Shown: positions 1 to 11,066, counted from the first letter of the stretch. The stretch: DNA of 64,000 nucleotides from Iris pallida (GCA_029216955.1 JANAVB010029819.1:33078709-33142708), one strand, 5' to 3'. Notes: generated by a model not told the origin, from the letters alone. Numbers and translations are program-made.

Positions 1-1005
1 GACCTTTATGTGTCCTGAAGGCAGTTTTATACACATCTTCTTCCTTCATTCTTACCTGGTGATACCCAGCTCTCAAATCCAGTTTTGTGAAGATTGTGGC
101 TCCATGAAGCTCATCAAACAGTTCATCAATAAAAGGAATTGGAAAATTATCTTTGACAATATAATGATTCAAGGATCTGTAATCAATACACATTCTCCAG
201 CTTCCATCTCCTTTCTCCACTAGAATTACTAGAGAAGAATAACTACTATTGCTTGGTCTGATGATTCCAGAGTGTAACATTTCCCTAACTTGTTTTTCAA
301 TTTTATTTTTGTGTAGGTATGGATGCCTATAGGGTTTGGTAAACATAGGCATAGCACCATGAATTAAAGGAATCTGATGGTCATAGTTCCTGCTGGGGGA
401 TAGCCATGTAGGCTCTGCAAATAGGTCTTCATGCTGTTGTAGTAATGCAGCTAGCTTTGTCCCTTCTTCCTGGCTCTGTACTTGCTTGAGGCTCTCAGTT
501 GTTACATCCTGTGAACATAGCTGTATCATAAAAACTTGTGGCCTATCTCTCAAGTCTTTATTTGCAGGCTCTAGGAACTAACTAACATCAATTTTAATTC
601 CTTTGAACTGTAGGGTTTCTCCTTGTACCAGGAATTTTATGGTTAAATCCTAAAATTTTTAGATAATATCCCCAAAGGTACTCAACCAATTGGCCCCAAG
701 GACTATATGACATCCTGATATGGGTAATTGGAGTAGGTCTGCTGATTTTTTTTTCCTTGGCAGTCTATTACTACTCCCTTGTGAAGCCCCTTGCTCACCA
801 ATTTCTCCCTATTGGCCACTAAGACCTCAAAGGACTCATTGTTACTCAAGGGTAAGTTTAATCTTTTACTGAATTTGGTATTAATAAAACTGTAGGTAGA
901 CCCAGAGTCTACTAGTATCACCACTAGTCTGTTCTGTAATATTTCCCTTAGTCTTATAGTAGACTGATGTAAAGTGCCTGACATTGCTTGTAAAGATATG
1001 GCCAA
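1..1005 (-). pseudogene. Gypsy protease and reverse transcriptase fragment
   Basis: Minus-strand translation of about 1-340 gives typical gypsy RT text: an IIRPSNSSYSSLVILVEK-like stretch, then WRMCIDYRSLN, then a DLRAGYHQVRM-like stretch that meets the window start. The YxDD motif lies outside. Positions 703-1005 hold the protease, with the active-site motif VDSGSTYSFI followed by the FEVLVANREKL-type flap region. Between the two (about 420-700) the frame is broken several times. RT would make the cDNA and PR would mature the polyprotein. The family call is firm and loss of function is clear; the exact lineage is not settled. Confidence 0.85.
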
Positions 1006-1010
1006 GGCAC

Positions 1011-2140
1011 TCTCCTCTCTTTCCAGGCTTGGTTATTCTGTTTCATCACTGTCTTGAACCAGATCATCATCATCTACAATTAACATACAAATTCTCTTGT
1101 CTTTGCAGTTGTGGCCCCTAACCCATTTTTCATCATAGAGAAAGCATAACCCTAGGTTTTTCCTACTTAGAAGTTCATTAGGAGACACAGTAGGAGTGGA
1201 AGGCCCAACAGAGTTCTGATGGCTCCCAGTAATTGTATGTGGATTCTTTTTGCCTTGTTCTGGAGTACCTTTCACCTAAGTTTATGTTGCATTGCCTACC
1301 TTTCCCCTATAATTAGGATATTTATAGGATTTCCTCATGGATGCTATCTTGGCCTCATGTAACCTAGCCACTTGCATAGCTGTAGGCAGACTGGCAGGGT
1401 TGGAAATTTGTACTTCATACCTCAGTTCTTCCCTCAGCCCTCCAATATATTAAATAATTAGGGACTTTTCATTGATTCCTTGAACCTTCTTGGACATTTT
1501 CTGAAATTTGAGATCATAGTCATGGACAGTGGTCTCTTGTTTGAGGAGTTTAAGGTCTATCATGTAATCAGTGAATTGGGATGGCCAAACTCTATCTTGA
1601 TTGCTTGACAAAATTCTTCCCATGTCATAGAGCCACCCTTGATCTTCATGATCTAGTCATACCAGTAAGCAAACCCCCTTTTCAACTGAACAGAGCAGGC
1701 TTTTAACCTGTCCCATTCTGGCACCCTATAGTAACTGAAATAGTGATTAACCCTTATGAGTCATTCTTCCACATCCATGTCTCCATCAAAATCCGGCAAC
1801 TTGAGTCTTAGTGTAGGTTGACTCCAAGATTGTCCATTAATAGCATGGTTAAGTACACTACCACCTGATCCCCAAATGGCTGGTCCACTGACATTGACAA
1901 TGGAACCTCCTGTTGGAGTTCCCATGAACCCTATGACTGGGGTTACTGGTACTTCTGGTGTGTGAAACATATGAGACATTCCTACTGATCCAGTAGCTAT
2001 ATTGCTAAAGGAATTCCTGTAGGCATTCCCTCCCAAAGAGTTTGTTTCATGGGTTTGCTGGTTGGAAGGACTTGGTGTCATTCCTACAAGTCCAGTAGCC
2101 ACATTGCTAACAGAACTCCTATAGACATTCCCTCCCAAAG
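1011..2140 (-). pseudogene. Gypsy gag with CCHC-like knuckle (decayed)
   Basis: Minus strand. The segment 1033-1275 contains GLCFLYDEKWVRGHNCKDK, a degraded form of the CFxCDEKWxxGHxC knuckle found just upstream of protease in many plant gypsy gags; the second cysteine is replaced. About 1300-1750 resembles the gag capsid region (broken frames). The segment 1761-2138 is a Gly/Asn/Ser-rich N-terminal portion with an imperfect repeat, GGNVYRSSVSNVATGLVGM then GGNAYRNSFSNIATGSVGM, before LRLKLPDFDGD, the usual opening of the gag domain. Several stops separate these parts, so no full gag is made. Confidence 0.8.
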
Positions 2141-2436
2141 AACTGGGGTCATGGGTCTACAGGTTGGGAGGACTCAAAGAAGGGGGTACTCGTAGTAAAA
2201 TGTGTGAAAAACTAAGGATTCCCATAAAATTTGGTGAAAATTGGGGAACTTCGAACCCTCTTCTTGTCCTATACATCTCCTCCATGAATTTGTCAAACCT
2301 ATAGCATAAGGTTTGAATTGTACCTCCAATTGCTTGGAAATGCCACTCCCCATCAAGGGTTTGTTGATTCCCTTGAGATGCCGGCGATGAACCATGGCTG
2401 GTTGTCCATTTTCTCCACTGGACTCGCGTATCGGAT

Positions 2437-2454
2437 CCAGTGGCTCTGATACCA
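2437..2454 (-). promoter_or_regulatory. Primer binding site, tRNA-iMet type
   Basis: On the minus strand the LTR end (ACAACA) is followed after two bases by TGGTATCAGAGCCACTGG. The first 12 bases match the initiator-tRNA-Met primer site used by many plant LTR elements. This fixes the inner LTR edge at 2457 and the element orientation. Confidence 0.9.
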
Positions 2455-2456
2455 AT

Positions 2457-3062
2457 TGTTGTGTTCTTCTTCCTTGAGCTTGGGAAGGAGGAATGCTTCG
2501 AGTTGGATTGACCATTGCCAGAGCTCTATAAATGGCAGAACCCTAAGAAACCACAAGAGGAAGAAGAGAGGAAGAAAGAACAAGAACTAATTCTCAACTC
2601 TATTATTATCCAATTAAGAAAATCGTACCATCTTCATTACAACAGGTTTATTTATAGGAAAATGCTAAGTTTACTACCAAATTCTTACAACCTTATTATA
2701 ACCTCACCCACCCATATGGGTCCCACCGGGTCCCACCACTCCTTACACCCCTGCTACATGGGCTCCATCCGACCCCACCACTTACTCCTATCCTCTAATC
2801 GAAGTCCGACACGTGACGGGTTGTAGGAAGGTTGTAAGAATTGGTTGTAGGCACAGCAAAGCTCTTATTTATATCAATAGGTTCTGCTGACTCAACAGAA
2901 CTAACAAACTTACAGCTGTACTGCTGACTAGACTAATAACCTAACTACTTCTTTATTATAGATTAAGTCTTTACTGGACTTAATTATTTCTGCTGATTTA
3001 CTGTCTTTATTAGTTGCTACTCTTCTTCACTGGCATTATTATACTGTTCTACTTAATTATCA
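2457..3062 (-). repeat. 5' LTR of the gypsy element at 1-3062
   Basis: The inner boundary is set by the primer site. A TATA-like box (minus TATAAATA at 2656-2649) lies inside, as expected for LTR promoter sequence. The outer boundary is uncertain: TG/CA-compatible ends occur near 2922 and 3062, and no second LTR is in the window to compare. No cellular gene is visible here. Confidence 0.65.
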
Positions 3063-3149
3063 ATGTAGGCACGATTCCAGGTCATCAGAAATAGGGTCCT
3101 ATTAGGCCCATTTAGGTGCATTATATTGTATGATATCCAAAAAAAGTCA

Positions 3150-3225
3150 TATAGGGTAAAAAATTTACCTAAATTGTAAAAAAAAGTAAGAAGTTTAGGG
3201 AAATTACAGTTTAGGTAGTGAAGCG
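3150..3225 (+). repeat. Left terminal inverted repeat of the MULE
   Basis: This is an AT-rich block with a CCTAAATTGTAAAAAAAAG core that pairs, with mismatches and small gaps, with the reverse complement of 9168-9243. Confidence 0.75.
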
Positions 3226-3420
3226 ACAATTCAGATGGCGTGCTGGTGAGCGGGATCGCGGGTGTGGGGGCGCACCAACCTGGATGGTGCGCAGCACAGG
3301 ATGCGCCAAGTCCGATGGCACGCGGTGCCACGCCTGATGGCGCACAGGATAAAGGAGGGAGGGAGTTTGACAGAGGTGGGAGGGATCGCCAGTATTGATG
3401 GCGCTGAGTGCCAACGGCTA
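3225..3420 (+). repeat. Left GC-rich subterminal array of the MULE
   Basis: There are repeated GATGGCGC / GATGGTGC / GATGGCAC boxes (about 3233, 3282, 3313, 3337, 3396) in otherwise AT-rich DNA. The same boxes occur inverted at 8985-9135. Subterminal repeats of this kind often bind transposase; that role is an inference here. Confidence 0.65.
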
Positions 3421-3856
3421 CATCTAACGTCTATATCCAAACAGCTACATTTCAACGTCTCTTTTTTTCTATTTATTGTTAAGTTTTACCTCTCTCTCTC
3501 TCCACACCAACACATTACTTTCTCATCTTTCACAGAAGCTATTCTCTGAAGCTTGGAAGCTCTATCTCCTAGCACGGAAGCTAATCTCTCCATCTTACAA
3601 GCTCCCGCTCCTTGCTACACGACTCTCCAGTATCTAAACATTCGCAAACTATTTCTTCTTTTTCATGGATCATAGTATTAAAATAGTATGCTCACATGGA
3701 GATAGAGTAAATGGGTTATCTTACGAAGGAGGTGAAACCCAATTTTTTACAACTTATCACCATATTACTTTACCAAATTTACGTAATTTAATTTCTTAAT
3801 GTTTTTCTATTAGTTACCAATTTATTTTAAAGTCTGTTTTTTGTTCAACATATTTA

Positions 3857-5873
3857 TTGATAGATGGTGAAGAAGCATGGAATTTTATTCTTGAGATTAA
3901 TTTGCAATCACCGTATATTAGTTTATATGTTACTCAAGTATCATCATTTGCTAATAGAATTAATAATGAATTTATTTCTAATTACCACCATGTTAACATG
4001 GGTGCCAGTTCTTCTTCTCAAATAATTGCTCCTTGCTAGATGAACATCATGATGATGATGATGATGATAATGATGAGGACAATGAAAATAGTGACGATTT
4101 AATTAAAAATACCGGTTGTGAGATAGATGATGTTGATATTGATAATTCTAACACTCCAAATTATTTATAGGACAAACATTCGACAGTCGTTCAAAATTTA
4201 GAAGTTTTGTAAGTAGTTCAGCAATTTAGCATAATTTTAGTTGTTCAGCTAGTGCTATGAATAATTTCCATGGAATTATATATACTTGTGATCAACATAA
4301 TTGTCATTGGGGAGTATATGCCAAATCTATAGGAAAAAGACAAATAGTTAAAGTTAGTACACTAGAAAGTCGTCATTCTTATTTAAGTGGACTTATGACA
4401 GGACGTCATCGACTAGCTACCGCTGCATGGGTTAAGACAAAAAAAGTTGATTTAATTAGAGATAATCAGTCATATAGTGCGTCACAAATTATAAAGGATA
4501 TATTCAGGGAACATCGTATACATATTACATACTCTAAAGCATGAAGAGGTTGGGAGATGGCATTACGTGAAACAAATGGTAGTTATGTTGAGGCATATGT
4601 CGGCCTTGAGGAATATGGTTTTAGAATTATGGAGTCAAATCCAGGTAGTAGATGTTTCCTTAAGACTTCTGAAAGCAACAAATTTGAGAGAGTGTTCATT
4701 TGCTTCAAGGCGTGCATTGATGGTTTTTAAGGGATTGTTTACCTATTATTACCACTGATGCCACTTTTCTTTCATCAAAATATCAAGGTATTTTATTTAT
4801 TGCGTGTGCTCATGATCCTAATTATCAATTGTATCCTATTGCTTATGTTGTTGTTGAAGGTAAAAATACTAATTCTTGGTCTTGGTTTTTAAATGTTGTT
4901 AGAATATCATTTGAAAGTTATTTTAATGATTGGAGTAGAATTTCATTTATATTTGATAAGCAAAAAGGATTAATACACGCTATGCAAGATTTTTTCTAGA
5001 ATCTCCTTTTTTTTTTTTGCATTCAAGCAGAATATGAAGTCTATTGTGAAAGAAAAAAATTTATCGATTGTTAGACTCGCTTGCTAGATCGTATAATCAA
5101 ACAGATGCGTAGTACTTGTTTGAAATAATTAAAGCTGAGAACTTGACGATGTACAATTGGCTTGTTGGTGTAAATGAGAAAATTATCATTTTGCACATTG
5201 GATTACAGCATATGCTCCTTGTCCTAGATTAGATATTAACACTTCTAATCTTGTTGAATGTTTTAACAATTGGATTAAGAGCTTACGTGATAAACCAATA
5301 ACTACACTTCTCGATGGTATTAGATCCAAGATTATAACACTTCATGACAAAAACAGAAACCACGCTAGAAATTTAGACACGAGTTATTGTCCAAAGATGT
5401 TGAGGACTATGACATCTATTACCAACGAGAGACATCAACTTCAAATATTACAAATTAATAGTTATTTGTTTGAAATAATTGACCGTACATCGAGTAGAAC
5501 ATATGTTGTATGGTTAGATGAAAGATCTTGTTCATGCTTAAGGTGGTATCATACTTATGTACCATGTATACATGCATGTTTTGTTTATCAATATTGCAAT
5601 CATGATATTGAAAGTTATTATCCGATAATATTTTCTACCAAAAGATTGAGAAGTGTGTATGAGCCACAGATGGAACCAATTCCAGTTCCTTACAATATTC
5701 AAGTTGCTTTGGTTAGAGGAAAAATTAGAGTTCTAGATGTCAGGCACAAAGCTGGAAGGCCGAAGAAAAATTGCATCAAACCACGTGAATCATCGACAAG
5801 AGAATTTCGTTGTGGCAATTGTGGTTTGATGGGACACAACAGAAGTAAATGTACAAGTCAACCAAGAGAGTAA
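3857..5873 (+). pseudogene. MULE transposase (decayed)
   Basis: The plus-strand frames between about 3840 and 5873 read as a MULE transposase in order. First comes an acidic N-terminal region (poly-Asp near 4050). Next is a MuDR-type zinc-binding region with CDQHNCHWGVYAKS (about 4290-4330) and RHSYLSG. Then there is a degraded catalytic core, including the IFDKQKGL-like stretch near 4950-4980. A SWIM zinc finger follows (CSCLRWYHTYVPCIHACF, 5530-5583), and finally a CCHC knuckle CGNCGLMGHNRSKC near 5812-5853. The C-terminal 158 codons (5397-5873) remain open. Multiple stops and frameshifts break the core. The intact protein would cut and rejoin the element ends. Family assignment is confident. 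Confidence 0.85.
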
Positions 5874-6041
5874 AATATTATAGTACCAAATTCTATGGTA
5901 GTACCAAATTCTATTTTTTATTGTAGTACCCACATTCATGTCAACTTTTAAACATTCCATAATAAAATTTTATTTCATTACAAAGAATGTTTCATCTGCG
6001 GACAATTCATTTGTAATGCCTTCGTTCTACATGTCTGAGGC

Positions 6042-8578
6042 CTAGTCGTCTCTTCTTTGTTCTCTGGTCTCCTCCACTCTTCTTTCATCCTCTTCCACTC
6101 TTCTTTCGTCTCTATTTTCTTCCTCGACCTCCTGAGTAGGCACCGGAGCTGACGGAAACGTAATCAACTGTGAGTAATATGACATGTCATCAAATGAATA
6201 CACTGCGGCAGTGTTGATTTCCTGAGTCGCTATGCGATGATCATATGGCTGAAAAGCTGAGAAAGTACCCATGACCGCATACTGCTGACTGAGGCCTTCT
6301 CCAGCGTAGTGTTGGCTAGTATACTCTGGAGCATACTGCTGGCTAGTATACTCTGGAGCGTACTGCTAGCTAGTATACCCTCCATGGTACTGCTAGCTGG
6401 TGCCCTCTCCATGATACTACTGGCTAGTGCCCTCTCCATGATACTGCTGGCTAGTACCCTCTCCAGTAGCGCCCTCTTCCTCCTCGTGCTCTGGATCGTC
6501 CATCCTATGACGTCGTGAATGTCTTAGGGGAACAGTAGCACCCGGATAATCGGGTGGGATACGTGTATGCAATGGAGGCATACCAGGATCCCGTCCAAGA
6601 CTCAGTGAATCTATGCGAGTTAAAATATCCCGCATCCACTCCTGACCATGCGGCCCCAAATAGCTATCTAGTTCTTGGATATATTGTTGGCCCATAATAG
6701 CCTGAAATTTGAAATGTGCAAATTAAAATTGTGATAATATATCTCTTAATTTGAATTAGTAGTAAAGTCGTACCGCTTCAGATATGCCATCAACAAAAGC
6801 TCACATACTAGATTCATCTACGGCTTTAGACTTGAACCGTGGCTCCTCAAATTTGTATGCTGTGTTGGTCATACGAGGCGCTCCCCACCATTGTCTATAA
6901 GCCAAGTCGCCTTCATCTGCATTTCATAAAAGCAATCATAAGACAAATATACTTGTGTACGCTACCCGTCCAAATATAATAGTAAGTTAGAACTTACATT
7001 CATCACTGTGCCTTATTCGGGACAGCTCTGCCACACTACTATCCTGGAATCGCGTATACCAGGCAGCTCTAGAACTATTGATTATGTTTCTTGCATTAGC
7101 TATATCATAACTCATGCAAGGCGGGTCATCTGGAATTATCTGCCTGTAACCGAATTGTCGGAGAACACGATCTGTTGGATGATACATAGTGTAACGATCG
7201 TATATAATATAAGATTTGTGTAGGCTTAGATCGTACGATGTCCTTTTAATTTTTGGAGCATTTTTATCATCCGAGTAGGGTATCCAGATAACCTATTGGA
7301 TGACAATTTATACGATAAATTTGTGCAAATCTATTAACTGGATTAACAATTGTAGTGTAAAAAACCTTACTAAATTGAGTAGTTAACTCATTCCACTGTA
7401 ATGTATCAAATTCTCCCATGTAGAGTGAAACATCCTTGTGTAAATTATGATGCGGGTCCACTATATTTGTCGCCCATCACATAGCAAGCAAAAAAATTCT
7501 AACATCACTTGTAATACTGGTTACAGGCCGACCAATAAAGAAATGCTCGTAGCACCATACTTACGACAGAAATAATATGGTATTCAAAAAAATGTATATA
7601 ATTGAAACCAATTTAGGTATTAATTTTCCATTACCTGACTAGAGTCATGCACCCACACAAATTTTTTGAACCATTCGATCTGGTAAATTCCGTCAAGCTG
7701 GCATATAGATATGCTAAGGTTGCGGCTCTTCATGCATAATGAGTAGGTTCTTTTAAATTATCTAAGAAAGGTAATAGTCGCACGTTTACTCTATTTCCCT
7801 GCCCGTCGGGAAATAGCATTGCCCAACACAAACAGAGCAAATATGTTCTAGTACAACGAAGAATCTGCAAATATTTAAACTAACATATTAAAATTAACAC
7901 GATATTAATTAACTGATAAGTAAATCTTAACAATAAATACGTATCCTTAAATCATCGACCTCGACTGGACCGTCGATAGTGTGACCTAAATCCATAAAAT
8001 TACCCCGAAGCTAAGTTACCGTGATAAAACACTTTTCTCCTATGTTGATGGTTGCATAATGCCTAGATATCTCCTAATTATTTCATATGGATTTAACTGT
8101 GTATCAAAGTATATAGGTTCACCTGTAATAGGTAATCCTAGAATATTTACAACATCCCAAAGTGTGCTTGTCATTCCACCAACTGGCAATTAAAATGAGT
8201 TGCGTTGAGGCCACCAACGCTCAGCGAAACTAAAAATAAGGTACACATCGTGGACTAAAATTTGAATTTCATCCAGATATTAAAACCCAAATGAACGCAA
8301 CAGCTCCTTTTGGGCAGAATTTAACTCCCATTTGTGATATCCTCTTTGCATCTTCCAATTTCCATGCTCCCGTGTTCGAGCCTCGGAAGGATGATCATAT
8401 AGCAAAAAGCAAATTATATTTGTTATATTTATGTAAAAGAAATAAATAATAACGATAGTTACCATTTTTAAATTTACCTGACCATCAAAACTAACTTAAA
8501 TATATGATTGTCTCATTCCTGTCTGATGACTTGTGTAACCGGTCCCCTGGGAATACGTCCGTCATTCGGTTGAGCCAT
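6042..8578 (-). pseudogene. Plant mobile domain (PMD / aminotransferase-like) gene inside the MULE
   Basis: The likely start is ATG at 8578-8576 (MAQPNDGRIPRGPVTQ), followed by a putative intron donor near 8480. PMD hallmarks follow: FAERWWPQRNSF then LPVGGMTSTLWDVVNILGLP (about 8250-8120), YLDTLLG and HKDVSLYMGEF (7267-7461), and HPTDRVLRQFGYRQIIPDDP (about 7180-7120). The C-terminus (6695-6042) is a linker with a 9-residue TSQQY repeat and an E/R-rich tail ending in REQRRDD. AT-rich gaps between blocks look like introns. Stops inside the PMD core (for example before LPVGG) make it a pseudogene. PMD proteins such as MAIN/MAIL1 act in transposon silencing and genome stability; PMD genes carried by MULEs are known. 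It is convergent with the transposase. Exon borders are approximate. Confidence 0.8.
6290..6470 (-). repeat. 27-bp coding minisatellite in the PMD gene tail
   Basis: About six units of 27 bp encode nine-residue repeats around TSQQYAPEY / TSQQYHGEG on the minus strand. Two units have the first Gln codon mutated to a stop (TAG), giving TS*QY. Confidence 0.8.
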
Positions 8579-8984
8579 CTGTTAAATGTTTTCAAAAATA
8601 CGATTAGTAATATAGATATTCAAAGAAAATCTAAATTCAATTTTGTAAAAAAAAAATTACTTACTTAAAGTGAACAATTAGTCTTCGAAAAGAAGAGAAA
8701 GAATTTGAAGATGTTGCTACTCTGTGAAGATGAAGATGAATAACAAAAGTATGGAAGAGGTTCTGTGAAGAATATGTGAAGAAGAAGGAAGGAGTAAGGG
8801 GTTTATGAAGAAGAGGGAGGGGAGTCTTCAAGAAGGGAGTGGTCTCCAATGTGGGAGGGAGGGCGGTCTCCAACGCTGGAGGGTGGTCTCCGCATCAGCT
8901 TTCCTTCCCCCCCAAAGCACAATGATAGCTTTCTCCCCCCCCCCCCAAAGCACACTTTCTCCCCCCCTTCAACGTAGTTAGCAA

Positions 8985-9135
8985 CAACGCACCAACTTTA
9001 ATGACGCTCTGACCGCGGCTCTGACAGCGCGCGCTATTGGCCATGGCACGTTCCTCCTGCGCACGCCATCATTGATGGCGCGTCCCCTCTAAATTCCCTG
9101 CCGTGCGCCATCAACCCTGGCGCATATCCCCTCTC
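8985..9135 (-). repeat. Right GC-rich subterminal array of the MULE
   Basis: GCGCCATC / GTGCGCCATCA boxes here are the inverted form of the GATGGCGC boxes at 3225-3420, supporting both ends belonging to one element. The flanking 8870-8985 is C-rich low-complexity DNA (runs of up to 13 C) with no gene. Confidence 0.6.
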
Positions 9136-9167
9136 CATGGATTTTGGCATGGCATGCCAACTCGTGT

Positions 9168-9243
9168 CGTGTCGTTACCCAATTTACAAATACACTAAAC
9201 TTATCCTCTTTTTTGTAATTTAGTAAAACTTTTTTACTGTATA
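9168..9243 (-). repeat. Right terminal inverted repeat of the MULE
   Basis: Read on the minus strand from 9243 this is TATACAGTAAAAAAGTTTTA, then ACTAAATTACAAAAAAGAGG, paralleling the left end at 3150. Confidence 0.75.
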
Positions 9244-9622
9244 GGAAAATTTATGTATGCTATCTAACGATTTGTATGCAGAAATTGCATGGTGAACATG
9301 CAAAGACTCTTATAATTAAGAAAAACATTATTAGAGGAATGGTTAAAACTTGGGATTGTATTTAGATATCCTGGTGACCGGAGGGGGGTGTTGGCTCTTA
9401 TTTCTTAAGAAATGTTATTACAAGTTTGAAAAGTTCATCTAATAAAATAACTGGACAATAATTATCTTTAATGGAAATAAAACAAAATATATTTTTTAAG
9501 TTGTATGATCTATTTCGTGCTTTTGAGATTTCTGAAATATGAGTAAGTTCCAATAGATGGCTCACTTAGGTGCACCATTATATGATATGATGTATCCAGC
9601 AATTTAAAAAATTGTACTCTGG
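9244..9622. other. Unassigned AT-rich spacer
   Basis: There is no open frame of note, no recognised element end and no RNA gene. It contains TTAGGTGCAccATtatATGATATG near 9567, which loosely resembles TTAGGTGCAttATATtgTATGATATCC at 3110, on the other side of the MULE. Confidence 0.5.
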
Positions 9623-9630
9623 ATCATGAG

Positions 9631-10231
9631 CAAGGGCGGATCCACATTCAGGCCACTGGGGGCTGGGCCCCCAGTGAGATTTTTTTTAGAGAAAGTAAGT
9701 CATTTAATTCTGTCTTTAATTTCCAATTTATGCTAAATATATTGGAGATTGCAAAAGAGTTGTGATTGACTTCGCAAAGAAAATATAATGACATTTTGAA
9801 TGCTATAGCACTTGTCAAAGTGGCTAAGAGGTGATTGTAATCGGTAAGAGATGATGGATGAGAACTCTCCTAAGTAAGATCACCGCATATTTCCTACAAC
9901 AAAAGCAAGTGTTAAAAGATGCTTCTCTACAATGAATATTGTCAAGATGGATTTATGAAATCAAATTTGTGATCAGTTTTTAAATAATTGTCTTGTATGT
10001 TTTATAGGAAAAAAAAGTTGTTTAGTAGTATTACAAATGATGTTCTAATTAAACGTTTTCAAAGTATGAAAACTCACAGAGAACAACTGCGAGATATAAT
10101 GCTTTATTGTATAAATAGTAGTAGTTAATATAATATTATATTATTATACCAAAAAAAAAAATTAGGAGCATTGTTCGCGAACCCTCTTATGATTGTGCTC
10201 CCAATGGATTGTAATCCTGGATCCGCCACTG
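9631..10231 (+). mobile_element. hAT transposon remnant, 601 bp, with target duplication
   Basis: The ends are CAAGGGCGGATCCA and, inverted, CAGTGGCGGATCCA, a short hAT-like inverted repeat. Both sides carry the perfect 8-bp direct repeat ATCATGAG (9623-9630 and 10232-10239), the size hAT transposases make. The interior holds transposase C-terminal remnants, so it is an internally deleted relative of an autonomous hAT of the zinc-finger (TTF-type) group rather than an unrelated MITE. Confidence 0.9.
9725..10090 (+). pseudogene. hAT transposase C-terminal fragment
   Basis: Plus-strand translation shows KYNDILNAIALVKVAK (near 9785-9830), then the dimerisation region ASVKRCFSTMNIVKMDL (9902-9955). 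After a stop and a frameshift at an A-run near 10010 comes KKLFSSITNDVLIKRFQSM. These match in order the C-terminal part of plant hAT transposases with the TTF-type zinc finger. The DDE core is missing. Confidence 0.75.
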
Positions 10232-10239
10232 ATCATGAG

Positions 10240-10552
10240 TCTTCATCTTCGAAGACCCCGAAGGAAGCACTAGTATTAATGGCATTAATGGGGTATTCTT
10301 TGTTGCTCAAGCGACAATGCGGTACTTGATCATTGAATGTGCACTTACCTTGTTTGCTTTTTGCAACTTTGTCGAATCACTCCCATCCGATATTTATGAG
10401 CTCAACTCTCCCTTCCTCGATGATGTTCATTTTGTTATGAAGCAGCCATATAGATTTGAGGCTTTACACTTGATCAAAGATCCATACTTCTCCCATACTC
10501 GCAGAGAACTCACATATTTACCGAAGATGGAGCTCATGATTTGTGCTCCCGG
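10240..10552. other. Unassigned host-side segment
   Basis: This is the sequence between the hAT and the next LTR element. A 99-codon frame begins at 10317, but it runs into the LTR at 10558 and shows no motif I recognise, so I do not call a gene. Confidence 0.4.
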
Positions 10553-10557
10553 CATGA

Positions 10558-11064
10558 TAATGTTGCGTAGATTCCAAATCCTTCTAGTATTTCTTTCTTT
10601 TTCTTTTATGTTTTAGCTTTATCTTTTTTATAGAGTTGTTAAGAATCATATTTCTTTTTGAACGCTTATTTTGACTCTATGTTTTATTAGAATAGGCTTT
10701 ATCTTTATTTGATTAGGATTAGAATTTACTTTTTATTAAGATTAGGTTATCATAAAATTGCTATAAATAGGAACCTTCTGTACAATTGGATAAAAACTTT
10801 TAGTCAATAAAATTCTTCTTTAAGTTCTAAGATTTGTTCTTTCTTCCTCTTGTTCTTGGACTCGACTGTTCTGTGGATACGAAATCCTCTCGCTTGAGGT
10901 TTTCAAGCAACATTCGTACGCACCCCTCACAAGGCCATCCATCAGAGTTTTCACGGCACTGCTTTGCTCTCACCAAGCAATGGTGGTCCAGTTATCGTCA
11001 TCAACGATCGACTTGGCTATTGCCAAGCATGAAGGTAAGCCCGATCTGCTATCCCGCTGCGTCA
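10558..11064 (+). repeat. 5' LTR of the gag-PR element
   Basis: Aligns along its length with 12696-13199. It contains a TATA-like CTATAAATAGGAACC near 10762 and ends CCCGCTGCGTCA. Its first bases are TAATG where the other copy has TGTAA, so the terminal TG has mutated. Confidence 0.88.
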
Positions 11065-11066
11065 AG

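Larger units (their letters stand above)
1..3062 (-). mobile_element. Ty3/gypsy LTR retrotransposon, truncated by the window edge
   Basis: Read on the minus strand, the order is LTR (about 3062 to 2457), primer binding site, gag, CCHC-type knuckle, aspartic protease, then the start of reverse transcriptase, which runs off the left edge. This is the gag-PR-RT order of Ty3/gypsy elements. Every coding segment is broken by stops and frame changes, so the copy is dead. The 3' half and 3' LTR lie outside the window, so a target-site duplication cannot be tested. Confidence 0.88.
3150..9243. mobile_element. Mutator-like element (MULE) carrying a plant mobile domain gene
   Basis: The two ends are inverted and similar over roughly 75 bp: TATAGGGTAAAAAATTTACC at 3150 against TATACAGTAAAAAAGTTTTA read from 9243 inward. 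Both ends are followed by GC-rich subterminal clusters of a GATGGCGY motif in matching inverted orientation. Inside are a MULE transposase on + (3857-5873) and a PMD gene on - (6042-8578), arranged convergently. No convincing 9-11 bp target duplication was found, so the exact ends may differ by tens of bases. Both genes carry stops, so the copy is not autonomous now. Confidence 0.82.

Noticed and set aside
2515..2826. 103-codon plus-strand frame
   Set aside because: It lies within the LTR of the minus-strand gypsy element and has no recognisable domain.
8661..8873. 70-codon minus frame as first exon of the MULE PMD gene
   Set aside because: A better start (MAQPNDGR...) with a donor-like site follows at 8578; the 8661-8873 frame is Ser/Phe/Leu-rich with no PMD similarity and is more likely leader sequence.
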